Source: Paraflavitalea pollutisoli (GTDB lineage Bacteria; Bacteroidota; Bacteroidia; Chitinophagales; Chitinophagaceae). Taken from it: DNA of 64,000 nucleotides. Location of the stretch: the NCBI RefSeq assembly GCF_029360705.1, contig NZ_JARKMX010000008.1, positions 1,115,949-1,179,948 of the forward strand, in the 5' to 3' direction. The position numbers were made by a program, and so were the translations under genes. The notes under the pieces were generated by a model. It was not told the DNA's origin and ran no database searches. It saw nothing but the letters and a program-made list of their open reading frames with translations. Each line of letters starts with the position of its first letter. Position 1 is the stretch's first letter. Positions 46,831-55,931 of this stretch are shown one piece after another.

Positions 46831-48462
46831 ATGTGCAAAAGATTTACCCCTGCAGTCCTGGTTCTTGGTCTATGCTGGTCATTGGAGCTATCCGCACAGG
46901 ATTCCACGACAACCCATCAGCCAGATTCTCTCTCAGCTGTTGTGGCTCAAGGGCCGGTCATTCCGGAAGATTCTCTGCTTGCCTTCCTCAACCACCTCTC
47001 TTACGAAGTCAGCGAACACACTTTGACCGGACGTGGGCATACCCAGCTCGACAAAACACCTGGCTATGCGGCTTTTGCGGCCAAATACCAGTTTACACCA
47101 GAAAACTTACACAGCTATCTCTACCGATGGGCACAATCGCCTGCGGTGGTGGCCGACAGCAATACCCAGGTACAGGCGAGTCGCTACTATTACCTACGCC
47201 GTTTACAGCAATCCTCCGAACAGTTTGAGCAATCGGCCCTGCAGCAGGAAGTGGTATTGCCCGCACGGCTGAAGGCAGAAGACCTGCACGATGTAACCAT
47301 TGCACCCGCTATTGCCAATACCGTAACGGCCTGGTACCTGGCTGGTAACAGCGCCAACGAAGCGGGCAATTACGTTCGGGCAGTACGCTTGTATCGCCGT
47401 GCCGACAGCCTGCTGTCGTTTGGGAATGCGAGCCTGATGCCAGCTCCCCTGCTGGCCATGAGAAGTTACGTGGAAGAACTGCTGGCGGCCGCCCTTTACG
47501 AAGAAGGTCGCCGCATTGGCGATACCGAAGGCTACCTGCTGCTAGCACAGGGTCTGAGCCTCGAGCGCGCCTTGCTGGTACGCTATAGCAGGTCATCCTA
47601 CCCGGAAGAATGGGCCCGCACCAAGAGCAACCTGGGCACTATCCTGGAAGCCCAGGGTGAATTGATAGAAGGCGGCGACAGCCTGTACAAAGAAGCGCAT
47701 GATGCCTTCCTGGAAGCCACCATGGTGTACACCCGTGGCCAGTACCCGCAGGATTGGGCGCGTATGAAGAACAATATCGGCGTGATCCAAAGCAAGCTGG
47801 GCAAAATCGAGGAAGCCATTACTGCTTTCCGGGAGGCGCTGGATATTTACACGCAAAAGGATCATGCCGCCGACTGGGCGCTGACGCAATACAATATTGG
47901 CAATATGTACCAGTTCAAGGCGACTGAAGCGAAAGGTGGTGAAGGACTGTCGCTTTTCCAGCAATCGGTAGCAGCCTATAAAGCCGCCCTCACGGTTTTT
48001 ACGGCGAAGAACGATCCCGACGAGTACGGCTGGGTGCAACACAAGCTCGGGGTATCGCTGTTTCAGCAAGGGCGCCGCATCGATGGCCGTAATCTGCTGA
48101 CAGAAGCTGTGGAGGCTTTTCGTGCGGCCCTGACGGTGCGTACCAAAGAAGGCTCTCCCACAGCCTGGGCCAGTACACAATACAACCTGGGCACTACTTT
48201 ATGGGAAGAAAACAGCCGTGCGGCCGGTGGCAACGTGGCCCTTCTTGACGAGGCGGTGAAAGCTTTTGAAGCGGCGCTGACTATTTACAACAAAAAGGAC
48301 TATCCCGATCAGTGGTTCAATACGCAGAACAGCCTGGGCTTGCTGTACGAACAAAAACAGCAGTGGGCCAATGCCATCAAGCACTTTGAGAATATCCGCG
48401 ATATAGAGCCCATGTACGCCACGCAGAAAGTAAACGAGTTACGCAAGCGTTCGGGACATTAA
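46831..48462 (+). CDS. exported tetratricopeptide-repeat protein
   Basis: The 543-residue protein has a signal peptide (FTPAVLVLGLCWSLELSAQ). After a region of about 200 residues without recognised domains come at least five helical repeats of about 55-70 residues built on W...Q.NLG..L and AFR.AL..YT.K (for example WARTKSNLGTILEAQGEL, WARMKNNIGVIQSKLG, WALTQYNIGNMYQFKA, WASTQYNLGTTLWEE). The repeats resemble the TPR units found next to NB-ARC or CHAT domains, but no enzymatic domain is attached. It is probably periplasmic and involved in protein contacts. Confidence 0.85.
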   Translation: MCKRFTPAVLVLGLCWSLELSAQDSTTTHQPDSLSAVVAQGPVIPEDSLLAFLNHLSYEVSEHTLTGRGHTQLDKTPGYAAFAAKYQFTPENLHSYLYRWAQSPAVVADSNTQVQASRYYYLRRLQQSSEQFEQSALQQEVVLPARLKAEDLHDVTIAPAIANTVTAWYLAGNSANEAGNYVRAVRLYRRADSLLSFGNASLMPAPLLAMRSYVEELLAAALYEEGRRIGDTEGYLLLAQGLSLERALLVRYSRSSYPEEWARTKSNLGTILEAQGELIEGGDSLYKEAHDAFLEATMVYTRGQYPQDWARMKNNIGVIQSKLGKIEEAITAFREALDIYTQKDHAADWALTQYNIGNMYQFKATEAKGGEGLSLFQQSVAAYKAALTVFTAKNDPDEYGWVQHKLGVSLFQQGRRIDGRNLLTEAVEAFRAALTVRTKEGSPTAWASTQYNLGTTLWEENSRAAGGNVALLDEAVKAFEAALTIYNKKDYPDQWFNTQNSLGLLYEQKQQWANAIKHFENIRDIEPMYATQKVNELRKRSGH

Positions 48463-48566
48463 TGAGGGCGGCTGGCGGAAACTATTGCTGAAAAGTGTCT
48501 TTTATCGGGCGCAGAAGGTCGGGTTATTCTTTGGCCAGCAGCATTAAAAAGCCCATCACGTTTCCT

Positions 48567-49961
48567 ATGCGCTTTCTCAATGCCGGTTCTTTACTACTCA
48601 TAGGTGGTATAGTGGGAGCTTGCGGTTCCCCAACAGCTACCAATCCATCCACAGGTAGCAGTATTTCTCCAGACAGTCAGCTGGTAGTATTACGCGAGGC
48701 ATACGTTTATGGATTACCACTGGTATTGATGGATATTACCCGCCGGCAAATGACGGACCCGTCGAACAAGGCGCTGTATAGTCCCGTCAATCAATTCCGC
48801 CATAATAATGCTTTTCCAGACGCCTCCTTCCGGAATGTAGTGCGGCCCAACGCCGACACGTATTATTCTATCTCCTGGCTGGACCTATCGGGTGGTCCGG
48901 TAAAACTATCTTTACCAGCTACCAACGGCCGGTATTATATGATGCCCCTGATGGATGCGTGGTCCAATGTTTTTGCGGCACCGGGTACCCGCACAACAGG
49001 GAACGGGGCTGTCGATTTGCTGATCAAGGGACCTGGCTGGAACGGAGCAGTACCCGCCGGCGTGCAGGAGATAGCTGCCCCCACCAACACCGTTTGGATC
49101 ATTGGGCGCATTCAGGTCAATAGCCGGGAAGATGGCAAGGCAACCGTTGTACCGCTACAAAACCAAATACGGTTGACACCCTTCACCAAGCAAGCAATCA
49201 CCCATAAGCCATCTCCTCCCGCCCCTATCGGCGACCCCAATGCTCTTCTTGAACGTATGCCGGTAGACAGTTTCTTTACTTACCTGAATGAACTTATGCT
49301 AAAGAATCCGCCTCCCGCCGCTGATTCACCCATAATTCGGCGATTGACTACCGTTGGTATCGTGCCAGGCAAGGCCTTCCAACGACCCACGCTTCCCACG
49401 ACCTTCTATGCAACATTAGACAGCATTCCTCATACGGTTTTTAATGCCATACGTCAGTCCAAAACATCCAGCGCCTCGCTGGTGAATGGCTGGAATATGG
49501 GCACGCTGGTCATTGGCACCTATGGCACAGACTACACCAGCCGGGCGGGCGTAGCAGTATGGGGGCTTGGCGCTAACCTGCGAGAGGATGCTATTTATCC
49601 ATCGTGCAACGTAGATCAGCAAGGTCAGCCGTTGGACGGGAACCAACCATACGTGATCCACTTTCCAAAGGGAGGGGCGCCTCCTGCCCAGGCTTTTTGG
49701 TCGCTTACCCTTTATGACCAGGACGGTTATTTTGTCAACAACCCGATCAACCGCTACGCCATCGGCGACCGAAGTCAGTTGCGCCCGAATGCAGATGGCT
49801 CCATCGACATTTATGTGCAGCAAAGGGACCCGGGAGGCGTTAAAACAACCAACTGGCTACCCGCACCACCTTCCCACTTCAACCTGCTGATGCGCGTATA
49901 TTGGCCAAGCTCTGCGATGCTGCAGGGAAATTATATTCCTCCACCGGTGGTGAAGCAGTAA
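48567..49961 (+). CDS. DUF1254/DUF1214 domain lipoprotein
   Basis: From the ATG at 48567 (MRFLNAGSLLLIGGIVGAC) the protein has 464 residues with lipobox Cys19. The N-terminal DUF1254 domain has AYVYGLPLVLMDITRRQM, VVRPNADTYYSISWLDLSGGPV and RYYMMPLMDAWSNVF. The C-terminal DUF1214 domain has FWSLTLYDQDGYFV and DIYVQQ. These paired domains are widespread in exported proteins without a settled function. The upstream extension to 48495 contains no signal and was not used. The B3 metallo-beta-lactamase-like gene starts 30 bp downstream, so the two may be co-transcribed. Confidence 0.88.
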   Translation: MRFLNAGSLLLIGGIVGACGSPTATNPSTGSSISPDSQLVVLREAYVYGLPLVLMDITRRQMTDPSNKALYSPVNQFRHNNAFPDASFRNVVRPNADTYYSISWLDLSGGPVKLSLPATNGRYYMMPLMDAWSNVFAAPGTRTTGNGAVDLLIKGPGWNGAVPAGVQEIAAPTNTVWIIGRIQVNSREDGKATVVPLQNQIRLTPFTKQAITHKPSPPAPIGDPNALLERMPVDSFFTYLNELMLKNPPPAADSPIIRRLTTVGIVPGKAFQRPTLPTTFYATLDSIPHTVFNAIRQSKTSSASLVNGWNMGTLVIGTYGTDYTSRAGVAVWGLGANLREDAIYPSCNVDQQGQPLDGNQPYVIHFPKGGAPPAQAFWSLTLYDQDGYFVNNPINRYAIGDRSQLRPNADGSIDIYVQQRDPGGVKTTNWLPAPPSHFNLLMRVYWPSSAMLQGNYIPPPVVKQ

Positions 49962-49991
49962 CCGTCGGGCATTCATCCTAAGCAATTCATC

Positions 49992-50927
49992 GTGACAAAC
50001 GCGTTAACTCGTCATAACATTTGTACCATACTGTTGGGGATCGCTTATATCCTCCCCATTCCTTTATTGTCACAATCGCGCGACTCACTGGCCAACAATC
50101 CCAACCTGTTTATTCAACTGGCCGCACAACAACTTCATTGGGAAGAACCAGCCAGGCCAACCAGGATCGTGGGCCCAGTGTATTTCGTAGGCACCAGGGG
50201 GCTCGCTTCTTACCTCATCACCAGTTTTGCCGGGCATATCCTGTTGAATACCGGCATGCCTTCGAGCGGGCCCATGATCGACAGCAATATCCGCGCGTTG
50301 GGTTTTCACCCGGAAGATATCCGGTATATACTGAGCGGCCATGCGCATATCGACCATGTAGGAGGACATGCCTACATGAAGCGGGTATCCGGAGCAGATA
50401 TCGTCATCATGGAAGCGGAAAAGGAACTGCTGGAAAGCGGTGGCAAAACAGACTTTCAGTATGGTGCTTATCCGGCTTTTCATTTTGAAGCGGTGAAGGC
50501 AGATCATATTGTTCGCGATGGTGATTCTATACAACTCGGCGATATTACGATGCATGCCCTGTTAACAGCAGGCCATACCATGGGAAGTACCACCTGGTAC
50601 TTTGATGTAGAGGACTCTGCGCGTATGTACCACATTGTATGTCCGGACGGCACCACGATCAATCCTGGCTATCACCTTTCCGTCAATCCATCTTACCCGG
50701 GTATTCAGCAGGAATATGAGCAAACCTTTGAAGGACTTTCGGAATTGAAACCCGATATCTGGCTTTCCCCTCACACTGACTTCTTTCAATTTGACCAGAA
50801 ACGCCGGGCAGCGGAAAAAGAGGGGGTAAAGGCCTATGTAGATCCGGCAGGTTATCGAAAGCGTATCGCCGGGGAGCTCCAAAAATTCAAAGCCGCCGTA
50901 CTACGAGAGCAGCAACAGCGACAATAG
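49992..50927 (+). CDS. subclass B3-like metallo-beta-lactamase
   Basis: The 311-residue protein starts at a GTG and has a signal peptide (ILLGIAYILPIPLLSQ). Its fold motifs are complete: His117-x-His119-x-Asp121-His122 (GHAHIDHVGG), His195 (TAGHTMGSTTW) and His261 (WLSPHTDFF), giving the two zinc sites of subclass B3. The spacing of VYFVGTRGLASYLI and LLNTGMPSSG also matches B3 enzymes. It would hydrolyse beta-lactams in the periplasm. Genes of this type are common and often intrinsic in environmental Bacteroidota; the substrate range cannot be read from the sequence. No mobile element is nearby. Confidence 0.88.
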   Translation: MTNALTRHNICTILLGIAYILPIPLLSQSRDSLANNPNLFIQLAAQQLHWEEPARPTRIVGPVYFVGTRGLASYLITSFAGHILLNTGMPSSGPMIDSNIRALGFHPEDIRYILSGHAHIDHVGGHAYMKRVSGADIVIMEAEKELLESGGKTDFQYGAYPAFHFEAVKADHIVRDGDSIQLGDITMHALLTAGHTMGSTTWYFDVEDSARMYHIVCPDGTTINPGYHLSVNPSYPGIQQEYEQTFEGLSELKPDIWLSPHTDFFQFDQKRRAAEKEGVKAYVDPAGYRKRIAGELQKFKAAVLREQQQRQ

Positions 50928-51206
50928 TCCTGTTACTTCAGTTGTTAAACATACCCGCCCACGGTCAATCTCCACAATAATTTTTATCTTTCTTACCTAC
51001 CACCTATCTTTAATAAGCTGTCCAGGTTTAACCTGCTGCCATGTTGATCTCCATTGTATCCTACGAAGCGCTTTTCACTTCCAATGTTGCCTCCGTTCGC
51101 CACCACGAGTATCACCACACCACCCCGGCAACGCACATGCTTCCTTCGGCGTGTACGCCATTCCCTGTGCCGTTATCGGTCTGTTCACAAACCATAACTC
51201 AAGCAT

Positions 51207-52388
51207 ATGATTACGATCCTTCGTTTAAGACAGGTCAACGGTTCGCATCGACAAAACTATATCGGTGCTCGCCGACTACTAATTGCTACAGCCATTACCC
51301 TGGTGTGTGGCACGCAAACAATACAGGCACAAGTGCCCGACACCCTGATCGCGCTGCGCAATAATGCAGCAGTCACCCGCATGAGCCTGCATGTCAATGG
51401 TGGCTTCTATATTGGAGGCACGTATACCGGGGACGATCTGGTGCAACCAGTAGTCAGCGACCCTGGCACCCGGCTACTCTGGTTTCCCGAGAAAGCGGCT
51501 TTCCGGGCAGGCATGGTGACGGGCACCCAATGGGACAATGCCAATATCGGTAATGGATCGGTGGCGCTTGGGGAAGACAACCGTGCATCTCATCCGAATT
51601 CCACTGCCTTAGGCCTCCGTTGTTGGGCCGGGCAGCAATCTGCCTTTGCTATTGGCGAACAGAGCACTGCCACCGGGGCCGCGTCTGTTGCTATGGGGTA
51701 CCATGCGCACACCAATGCGCGCCAGGGCAGTTTTGTGTTTTGCGACCGGTCTTCTGTCGACACCCTACGTGCCGGTGTCAACCATTCGGCCAACTGGCGC
51801 ACTTCAGGCGGCTTCCGCATCTTCACTTCGTCCAACCTCAGCACGGGTGTTACGCTGCAAAGCGGCGCCAGCGTCAGTAACTGGGGGCAGTCCAGCGCTG
51901 TCATTTCCACCTCTACCGGCGCCCTCTTGACGACGGGTGGGGTATGGCAAAACGCTTCCGACATCAACCGCAAACACGATATACAGCCAATCGCCACGGC
52001 CGACATCCTGCAAAAGATCAGTCAGTTGCCGATCAGCAGTTGGGGGTATAATACGGAAGACGCCTCCATTCGTCATATCGGCCCTATGGCGCAGGACTTT
52101 TATGCCAGCTTTGGTTTGGGCAATGATGACAAAAGCATTGGCACCGTCGACGCCGATGGTGTGGCCCTTGCCGGCATCCAGGCACTAGAACAAAGATCGC
52201 GTGAACAGGCTGCTTCGCTGGAGCAACTGGCCGTTGAAAATGTCGCGCTGCGCAAACGGCTGGAGACACTGGAGCAAAACACAGGTCGTAACCAGGCCGG
52301 TCTGCCACTAACGATTGCGTTGGGTGGCTGCGCCCTGTTGCTGGTTGTACTGACGATCCGCCGCAACGCTCAACCATCCACCAAATAA
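51207..52388 (+). CDS. surface protein with YadA-like head repeats, S74 endosialidase chaperone and C-terminal membrane helix
   Basis: The 393-residue protein has a signal peptide after a basic start (LLIATAITLVCGTQTIQAQ). YadA-head-like repeats follow at about residues 110-170 (NGSVALGEDNRAS, STALG, SAFAIGEQSTATG, SVAMGYHAHT). Next are a peptidase S74 chaperone domain (ASDINRKHDIQPI, IGPMAQDF), a coiled coil (LEQRSREQAASLEQLAVENVALRKRLETLEQ, given here in parts) and a final transmembrane helix (LPLTIALGGCALLLVVL). S74 domains trimerise and usually cut themselves off before the conserved Ser-Asp. It lies 7 bp upstream of a type IX cargo gene, so the two are likely one operon. Confidence 0.82.
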   Translation: MITILRLRQVNGSHRQNYIGARRLLIATAITLVCGTQTIQAQVPDTLIALRNNAAVTRMSLHVNGGFYIGGTYTGDDLVQPVVSDPGTRLLWFPEKAAFRAGMVTGTQWDNANIGNGSVALGEDNRASHPNSTALGLRCWAGQQSAFAIGEQSTATGAASVAMGYHAHTNARQGSFVFCDRSSVDTLRAGVNHSANWRTSGGFRIFTSSNLSTGVTLQSGASVSNWGQSSAVISTSTGALLTTGGVWQNASDINRKHDIQPIATADILQKISQLPISSWGYNTEDASIRHIGPMAQDFYASFGLGNDDKSIGTVDADGVALAGIQALEQRSREQAASLEQLAVENVALRKRLETLEQNTGRNQAGLPLTIALGGCALLLVVLTIRRNAQPSTK

Positions 52389-52395
52389 CTATACC

Positions 52396-53382
52396 ATGAA
52401 GCGAATTCTATCAGCCTGCACCCTGCTGTGCCTGCTGCAGCCTGTTGTGGCCCAGCAGATCGTCATTGGGAATGGTGGACAGGTCACTTTGCACGCCGGC
52501 AATAGCTTTACGGGAAATGGCCTTACCCTTAGGCCGACAGCTGCGCTGACACTCACCGGCGCCACCCTGGACCGGAGTAGCGCTGTCACTCATCCCTTTG
52601 CCAATCCCTATGTGACCAGGGTATTTACTTTCACCACCTCGCCTCCCGTGTTTACGGGTGATATTGCTTTTGAATATGCCGAGTCGGAATTGAATGGGCT
52701 CTCCGAGGCGGGACTTTCTCTACTGGTGTACAACGGCAGCTCCTGGCAAAATGCCGGCGTGAGTACACCAGATCCTGTTGTTAATACGGTGATCTCTACG
52801 GGCATTACCAACCTGGCCCTGGGAGAACTCATACTGGCTGGCAGTCTGGCCCTACCCCTGACCTGGGGCGCTGTTACGGCCCAGCGGCAACACCAGGAGG
52901 TGGTCATCACCTGGCATACGGAGCAGGAGCAGCAGGTGAGTCATTTTGATGTAGAGCGGAGTAACGATGGCCAGTCCTGGACGACGGCGATCGCCCGGGT
53001 GCCAGCCACCAACCAGGCGACACCGCAGGTATACCTGCGGGCGGACCATCCCCAGCATACCGGATGGCTGCATTACCGCATCCGCCAAACGGACCTGGAC
53101 GGGCGATATACGCTGTCGCCTTCCGTGCAGGTGGCACCGGACAATACCGAGGTAGCCCTCCAGGTGCAACCGAATCCGGCCAGTAGCTGGTTCTCCATTG
53201 CCGGTACCCTGCCCGAAAAGGTCAGCTCCGTGGCGATGTACAATAGCTCGGGGGCCATCTTGAAAACCTGGAAAGGATTTCAGACGAGATTTGCGTTGCC
53301 TGCGGCAGCGCCGGGCAGCTATTACATACGGATCGTACTGATTTCGGGCATTACGGAAACCCGGAAACTTCTGGTGAAGTAG
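52396..53382 (+). CDS. type IX secretion cargo protein, unknown function
   Basis: The 328-residue protein has a signal peptide (MKRILSACTLLCLLQPVVAQ). An N-terminal region resembles a beta-helix cap (IVIGNGGQVTLHAGNSFTG). A fibronectin-like stretch follows (LPLTWGAVTAQRQHQEVVITWHTEQEQQVSHFDVERSNDGQSW, in parts). A C-terminal type IX sorting domain (VQPNPASSWFSI...GSYYIRIVLISG...RKLLVK) closes the protein. It is exported across the outer membrane and attached to or released from the surface. It follows the S74 protein by 7 bp; a shared surface structure is likely but unproven. Confidence 0.85.
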   Translation: MKRILSACTLLCLLQPVVAQQIVIGNGGQVTLHAGNSFTGNGLTLRPTAALTLTGATLDRSSAVTHPFANPYVTRVFTFTTSPPVFTGDIAFEYAESELNGLSEAGLSLLVYNGSSWQNAGVSTPDPVVNTVISTGITNLALGELILAGSLALPLTWGAVTAQRQHQEVVITWHTEQEQQVSHFDVERSNDGQSWTTAIARVPATNQATPQVYLRADHPQHTGWLHYRIRQTDLDGRYTLSPSVQVAPDNTEVALQVQPNPASSWFSIAGTLPEKVSSVAMYNSSGAILKTWKGFQTRFALPAAAPGSYYIRIVLISGITETRKLLVK

Positions 53383-53590
53383 TAGGCGTAAACTTGCAGC
53401 AGACCCGATACGGGCAGCGGCAGGCACCACCTTGAGCTAAAATCCAACATGGTAACCGTAATACTTAACCCAGATCAAGCGCAAAAAAGATTTTCAGAAA
53501 AAAGCGATATTTCTTTTAGTACCGAAACCGGGTTTTGTTGTTATACTATAAAGGATAAGGTTTAATGGTTAACGAATTTGATTAGTGTAT

Positions 53591-53618
53591 GCCCTGCATG
53601 TCTATGCGGGGCTTTTTT
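53591..53618 (+). terminator. Rho-independent terminator
   Basis: GCCCTGCAT (53591-53599) pairs with ATGCGGGGC (53604-53612) with one G-T wobble around a GTCT loop, followed by TTTTTT. It lies 208 bp after the type IX cargo gene and 45 bp before the next gene. Confidence 0.8.
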
Positions 53619-53662
53619 AATGAAAGTGCTACAACCCATTTATAAACTCTAAAACGATTGCC

Positions 53663-54751
53663 GTGGACTTCAAAGACGAAATCAAACTGTTTGGTGACCG
53701 GGTCGAAAAACTGAAAGACCAGATCAATACGGAAGAAGCTACCAAGAATGCCTTTATCATGCCCTTCATTAAAACATTGGGGTATGATGTATTCAACCCT
53801 TTTGAAGTGGTGCCTGAATTTATTGCCGACATCGGCATCAAGAAAGGCGAGAAGGTGGATTATGCCATCATGAAAGATGGTGAGCCCTGTATACTGGTGG
53901 AATGCAAACATTGGGGCGAAAGTCTGGACCCGCATAACTCGCAGCTCTTTCGCTATTTCCATACCACTTCAGCCAAGTTTGGATTGTTGTCCAACGGCAT
54001 CATCTTCAGGTTCTATACCGACCTGATAGAGCCCAACAAGATGGATGAAAAGCCTTTCTTTGAATTTAACGTTACCGACATCAAGGATAACCAGATAGAA
54101 GAGCTCAAGAAATTTCACAAATCGTACTTCGATGTCGGCAATATCCAGAATACGGCCAGCGAACTGAAGTTCATGAATGAGCTAAAGACACTGATCAACG
54201 TGGAGTTTCAAACACCCACAGAGGGATTTGTCAGGCATTTCGCCAAACAGATCTACCAGGGCATGCTGACTGCCAAGATCGTGGAGCAGTTTACAGGCCT
54301 GACCAAGCGATCCATTCAGCAATACATCAATGACCTGATCACGGAGCGCCTCAAGTCGGCCCTGAAAAAGGAAAACGAGGCAGAACAGGCCACAGCCGGT
54401 AGTGAAGCGGGAATAGTAGCAGCGGAAGAAAAAGAATCCAAGATCGAAACGACCGACGAAGAGAAAGAAGGGTTCCTGATCGTAAAAACTATTTTACGGC
54501 AGCGTATCAATTCCAGCCGGATCGTGTACCGGGATGCACAATCTTATTTCGCCATTCTGCTCGACGACAACAACCGGAAAACGATCTGCCGGCTATACCT
54601 GAACGGTTCTAAAAAGTACATCGGCACTTTCGATGAGCAAAAGAAAGAAACCCGCCACGAGATCAACACGGTCGACGATATTTTCAAGTACGGTGAGCTG
54701 CTGCATAAAACAGTAGAGAAATACGACGGGGAGAAGGTGCAGGCGAATTAA
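53663..54751 (+). CDS. orphan type I restriction enzyme R N-terminal-like nuclease
   Basis: The 362-residue protein starts at a GTG. Its N-terminal domain has the PD-(D/E)xK pattern Asp66-x13-Glu80-x-Lys82 (KVDYAIMKDGEPCILVECKHWG), with a preceding helix (EEATKNAFIMPFIKTLGYDVF), typical of the HsdR_N nuclease family. The C-terminal 180 residues hold a Glu/Lys-rich linker and a beta-rich domain (SYFAILLDDNNRKTICRLYLNG). No helicase part, HsdM or HsdS gene is nearby. Such single genes are widespread; a restriction role without the methylase is unlikely, so DNA repair or a defence role are alternatives. Its neighbours give no clue. Confidence 0.82.
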   Translation: MDFKDEIKLFGDRVEKLKDQINTEEATKNAFIMPFIKTLGYDVFNPFEVVPEFIADIGIKKGEKVDYAIMKDGEPCILVECKHWGESLDPHNSQLFRYFHTTSAKFGLLSNGIIFRFYTDLIEPNKMDEKPFFEFNVTDIKDNQIEELKKFHKSYFDVGNIQNTASELKFMNELKTLINVEFQTPTEGFVRHFAKQIYQGMLTAKIVEQFTGLTKRSIQQYINDLITERLKSALKKENEAEQATAGSEAGIVAAEEKESKIETTDEEKEGFLIVKTILRQRINSSRIVYRDAQSYFAILLDDNNRKTICRLYLNGSKKYIGTFDEQKKETRHEINTVDDIFKYGELLHKTVEKYDGEKVQAN

Positions 54752-54803
54752 TATCAGTCAGCGGAAAGCGTCGTTTGCCTGGGAAGGCGGCGCTATTCTC
54801 TGA

Positions 54804-55388
54804 TTATTTTATCGTGGTGCTCTTCAGGTCCGGGTAAAAGGGGATTCCCAACAGTCCGGTTGCGCAGGTGGCATGCACTGTGTCGTTTCCTGCTACGTGT
54901 GCCCGAGACAAGACATCATGCATTTTCGAGTCGACATCAATGTGATGCCCCTTCAGGTCCGAAAAGAAAAGGTGCTTTCCATTGGTACTCAACGAGTATC
55001 TTGCAACAAATGCCCGATTTCCCGATTCCCTCACATACACTTTGTTGACAAATAAAGCTGAAGCCAACAATACCTGGTGAAAGATAAACAATAGGCAAAT
55101 CGTGCAAAAGGATGCGTAAAGCCACCACGATAGGGCACGGACCAGCGGCTTTCGATATTTTATCGCCAGGGCCAATAGCACGGTTATTATAGTTGCCGCA
55201 GCTATGATCATGGCACGTTGAAAACTACCGACACGAAAAAGCCATACGTCATGCGAAAGGTAAAGATCATGTTGCATCGGTGCCAGCCACACCACTACCA
55301 CAACAAACATTGCCCAGCTGAGCATGCGCCGCCAATTCCGGAGAATAAACAGGGTAAGTTTACGGGCAATGGTTTCTGTCGTAATCAT
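54804..55388 (-). CDS. membrane protein of unknown function
   Basis: The 194-residue protein has about three to four transmembrane helices (near residues 20-38, 55-78, 85-110) after a basic N-terminus. A soluble C-terminal part of about 80 residues follows (ARYSLSTNGKHLFFSDLKGHHIDV). No family was recognised. It starts 7 bp downstream of the SRPBCC gene in the same direction, so the two may be co-transcribed. Confidence 0.65.
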   Translation of the reverse strand: MITTETIARKLTLFILRNWRRMLSWAMFVVVVVWLAPMQHDLYLSHDVWLFRVGSFQRAMIIAAATIITVLLALAIKYRKPLVRALSWWLYASFCTICLLFIFHQVLLASALFVNKVYVRESGNRAFVARYSLSTNGKHLFFSDLKGHHIDVDSKMHDVLSRAHVAGNDTVHATCATGLLGIPFYPDLKSTTIK

Positions 55389-55395
55389 TCAGCAA

Positions 55396-55842
55396 TCATT
55401 TGGTCTCAAGACTGGTTTTCAGATCTACCAATCTTTGTCGTACGTCGGAGCGTAATTTTTTTTTGATGAAAGGAGTAACAAGATTGAATGGAAACCGCAG
55501 CTCATAGGAATACAAAAAGACGACGTCTGTCATCTCTTCGCCCAATTCCTTAAAATTCCACGACCCTAAAAAGGACTTGAACATATAGGGACCCTTCGTC
55601 ATTTTGACGGCGGTCACTTTGGGCCGACTGAAAGACACATACTCGGTCTCCATGCCCAACCCATTCTTTGCGACGCAATAGGCTTTCACACCCAGCGCGG
55701 CAGCCTGCGCCCCCCCGATCAAATCGGCCCGCTTCAGGAACGTATCCCATACCAGGCGCTGACCATAATCCTGGGTATAGTCAAAAGCGCGCACTGCGCT
55801 ACAATCTATGCGGATCTTTTCGGAAAACTTGATAGTACTCAC
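55396..55842 (-). CDS. SRPBCC-like small protein
   Basis: From the GTG at 55842 the protein has 148 residues (STIKFSEKIRIDCSAVRAFDYTQDYGQRLVWDTFL), the opening of a START/SRPBCC fold. The long C-terminal helix (RSDVRQRLVDLKTSLETK) agrees. The fold binds hydrophobic ligands in a cavity; the ligand is unknown. A longer frame to 55914 is possible but does not add to the fold. It is followed by the membrane protein gene at 7 bp. Confidence 0.75.
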   Translation of the reverse strand: MSTIKFSEKIRIDCSAVRAFDYTQDYGQRLVWDTFLKRADLIGGAQAAALGVKAYCVAKNGLGMETEYVSFSRPKVTAVKMTKGPYMFKSFLGSWNFKELGEEMTDVVFLYSYELRFPFNLVTPFIKKKLRSDVRQRLVDLKTSLETK

Positions 55843-55931
55843 GGTATAATGATGAAGTTTACCTACACACGTCGTCAAAATACAAAATACTTCGGCAACT
55901 CCAAAAAGGAACACGCTATCCCTGCTAAGCG

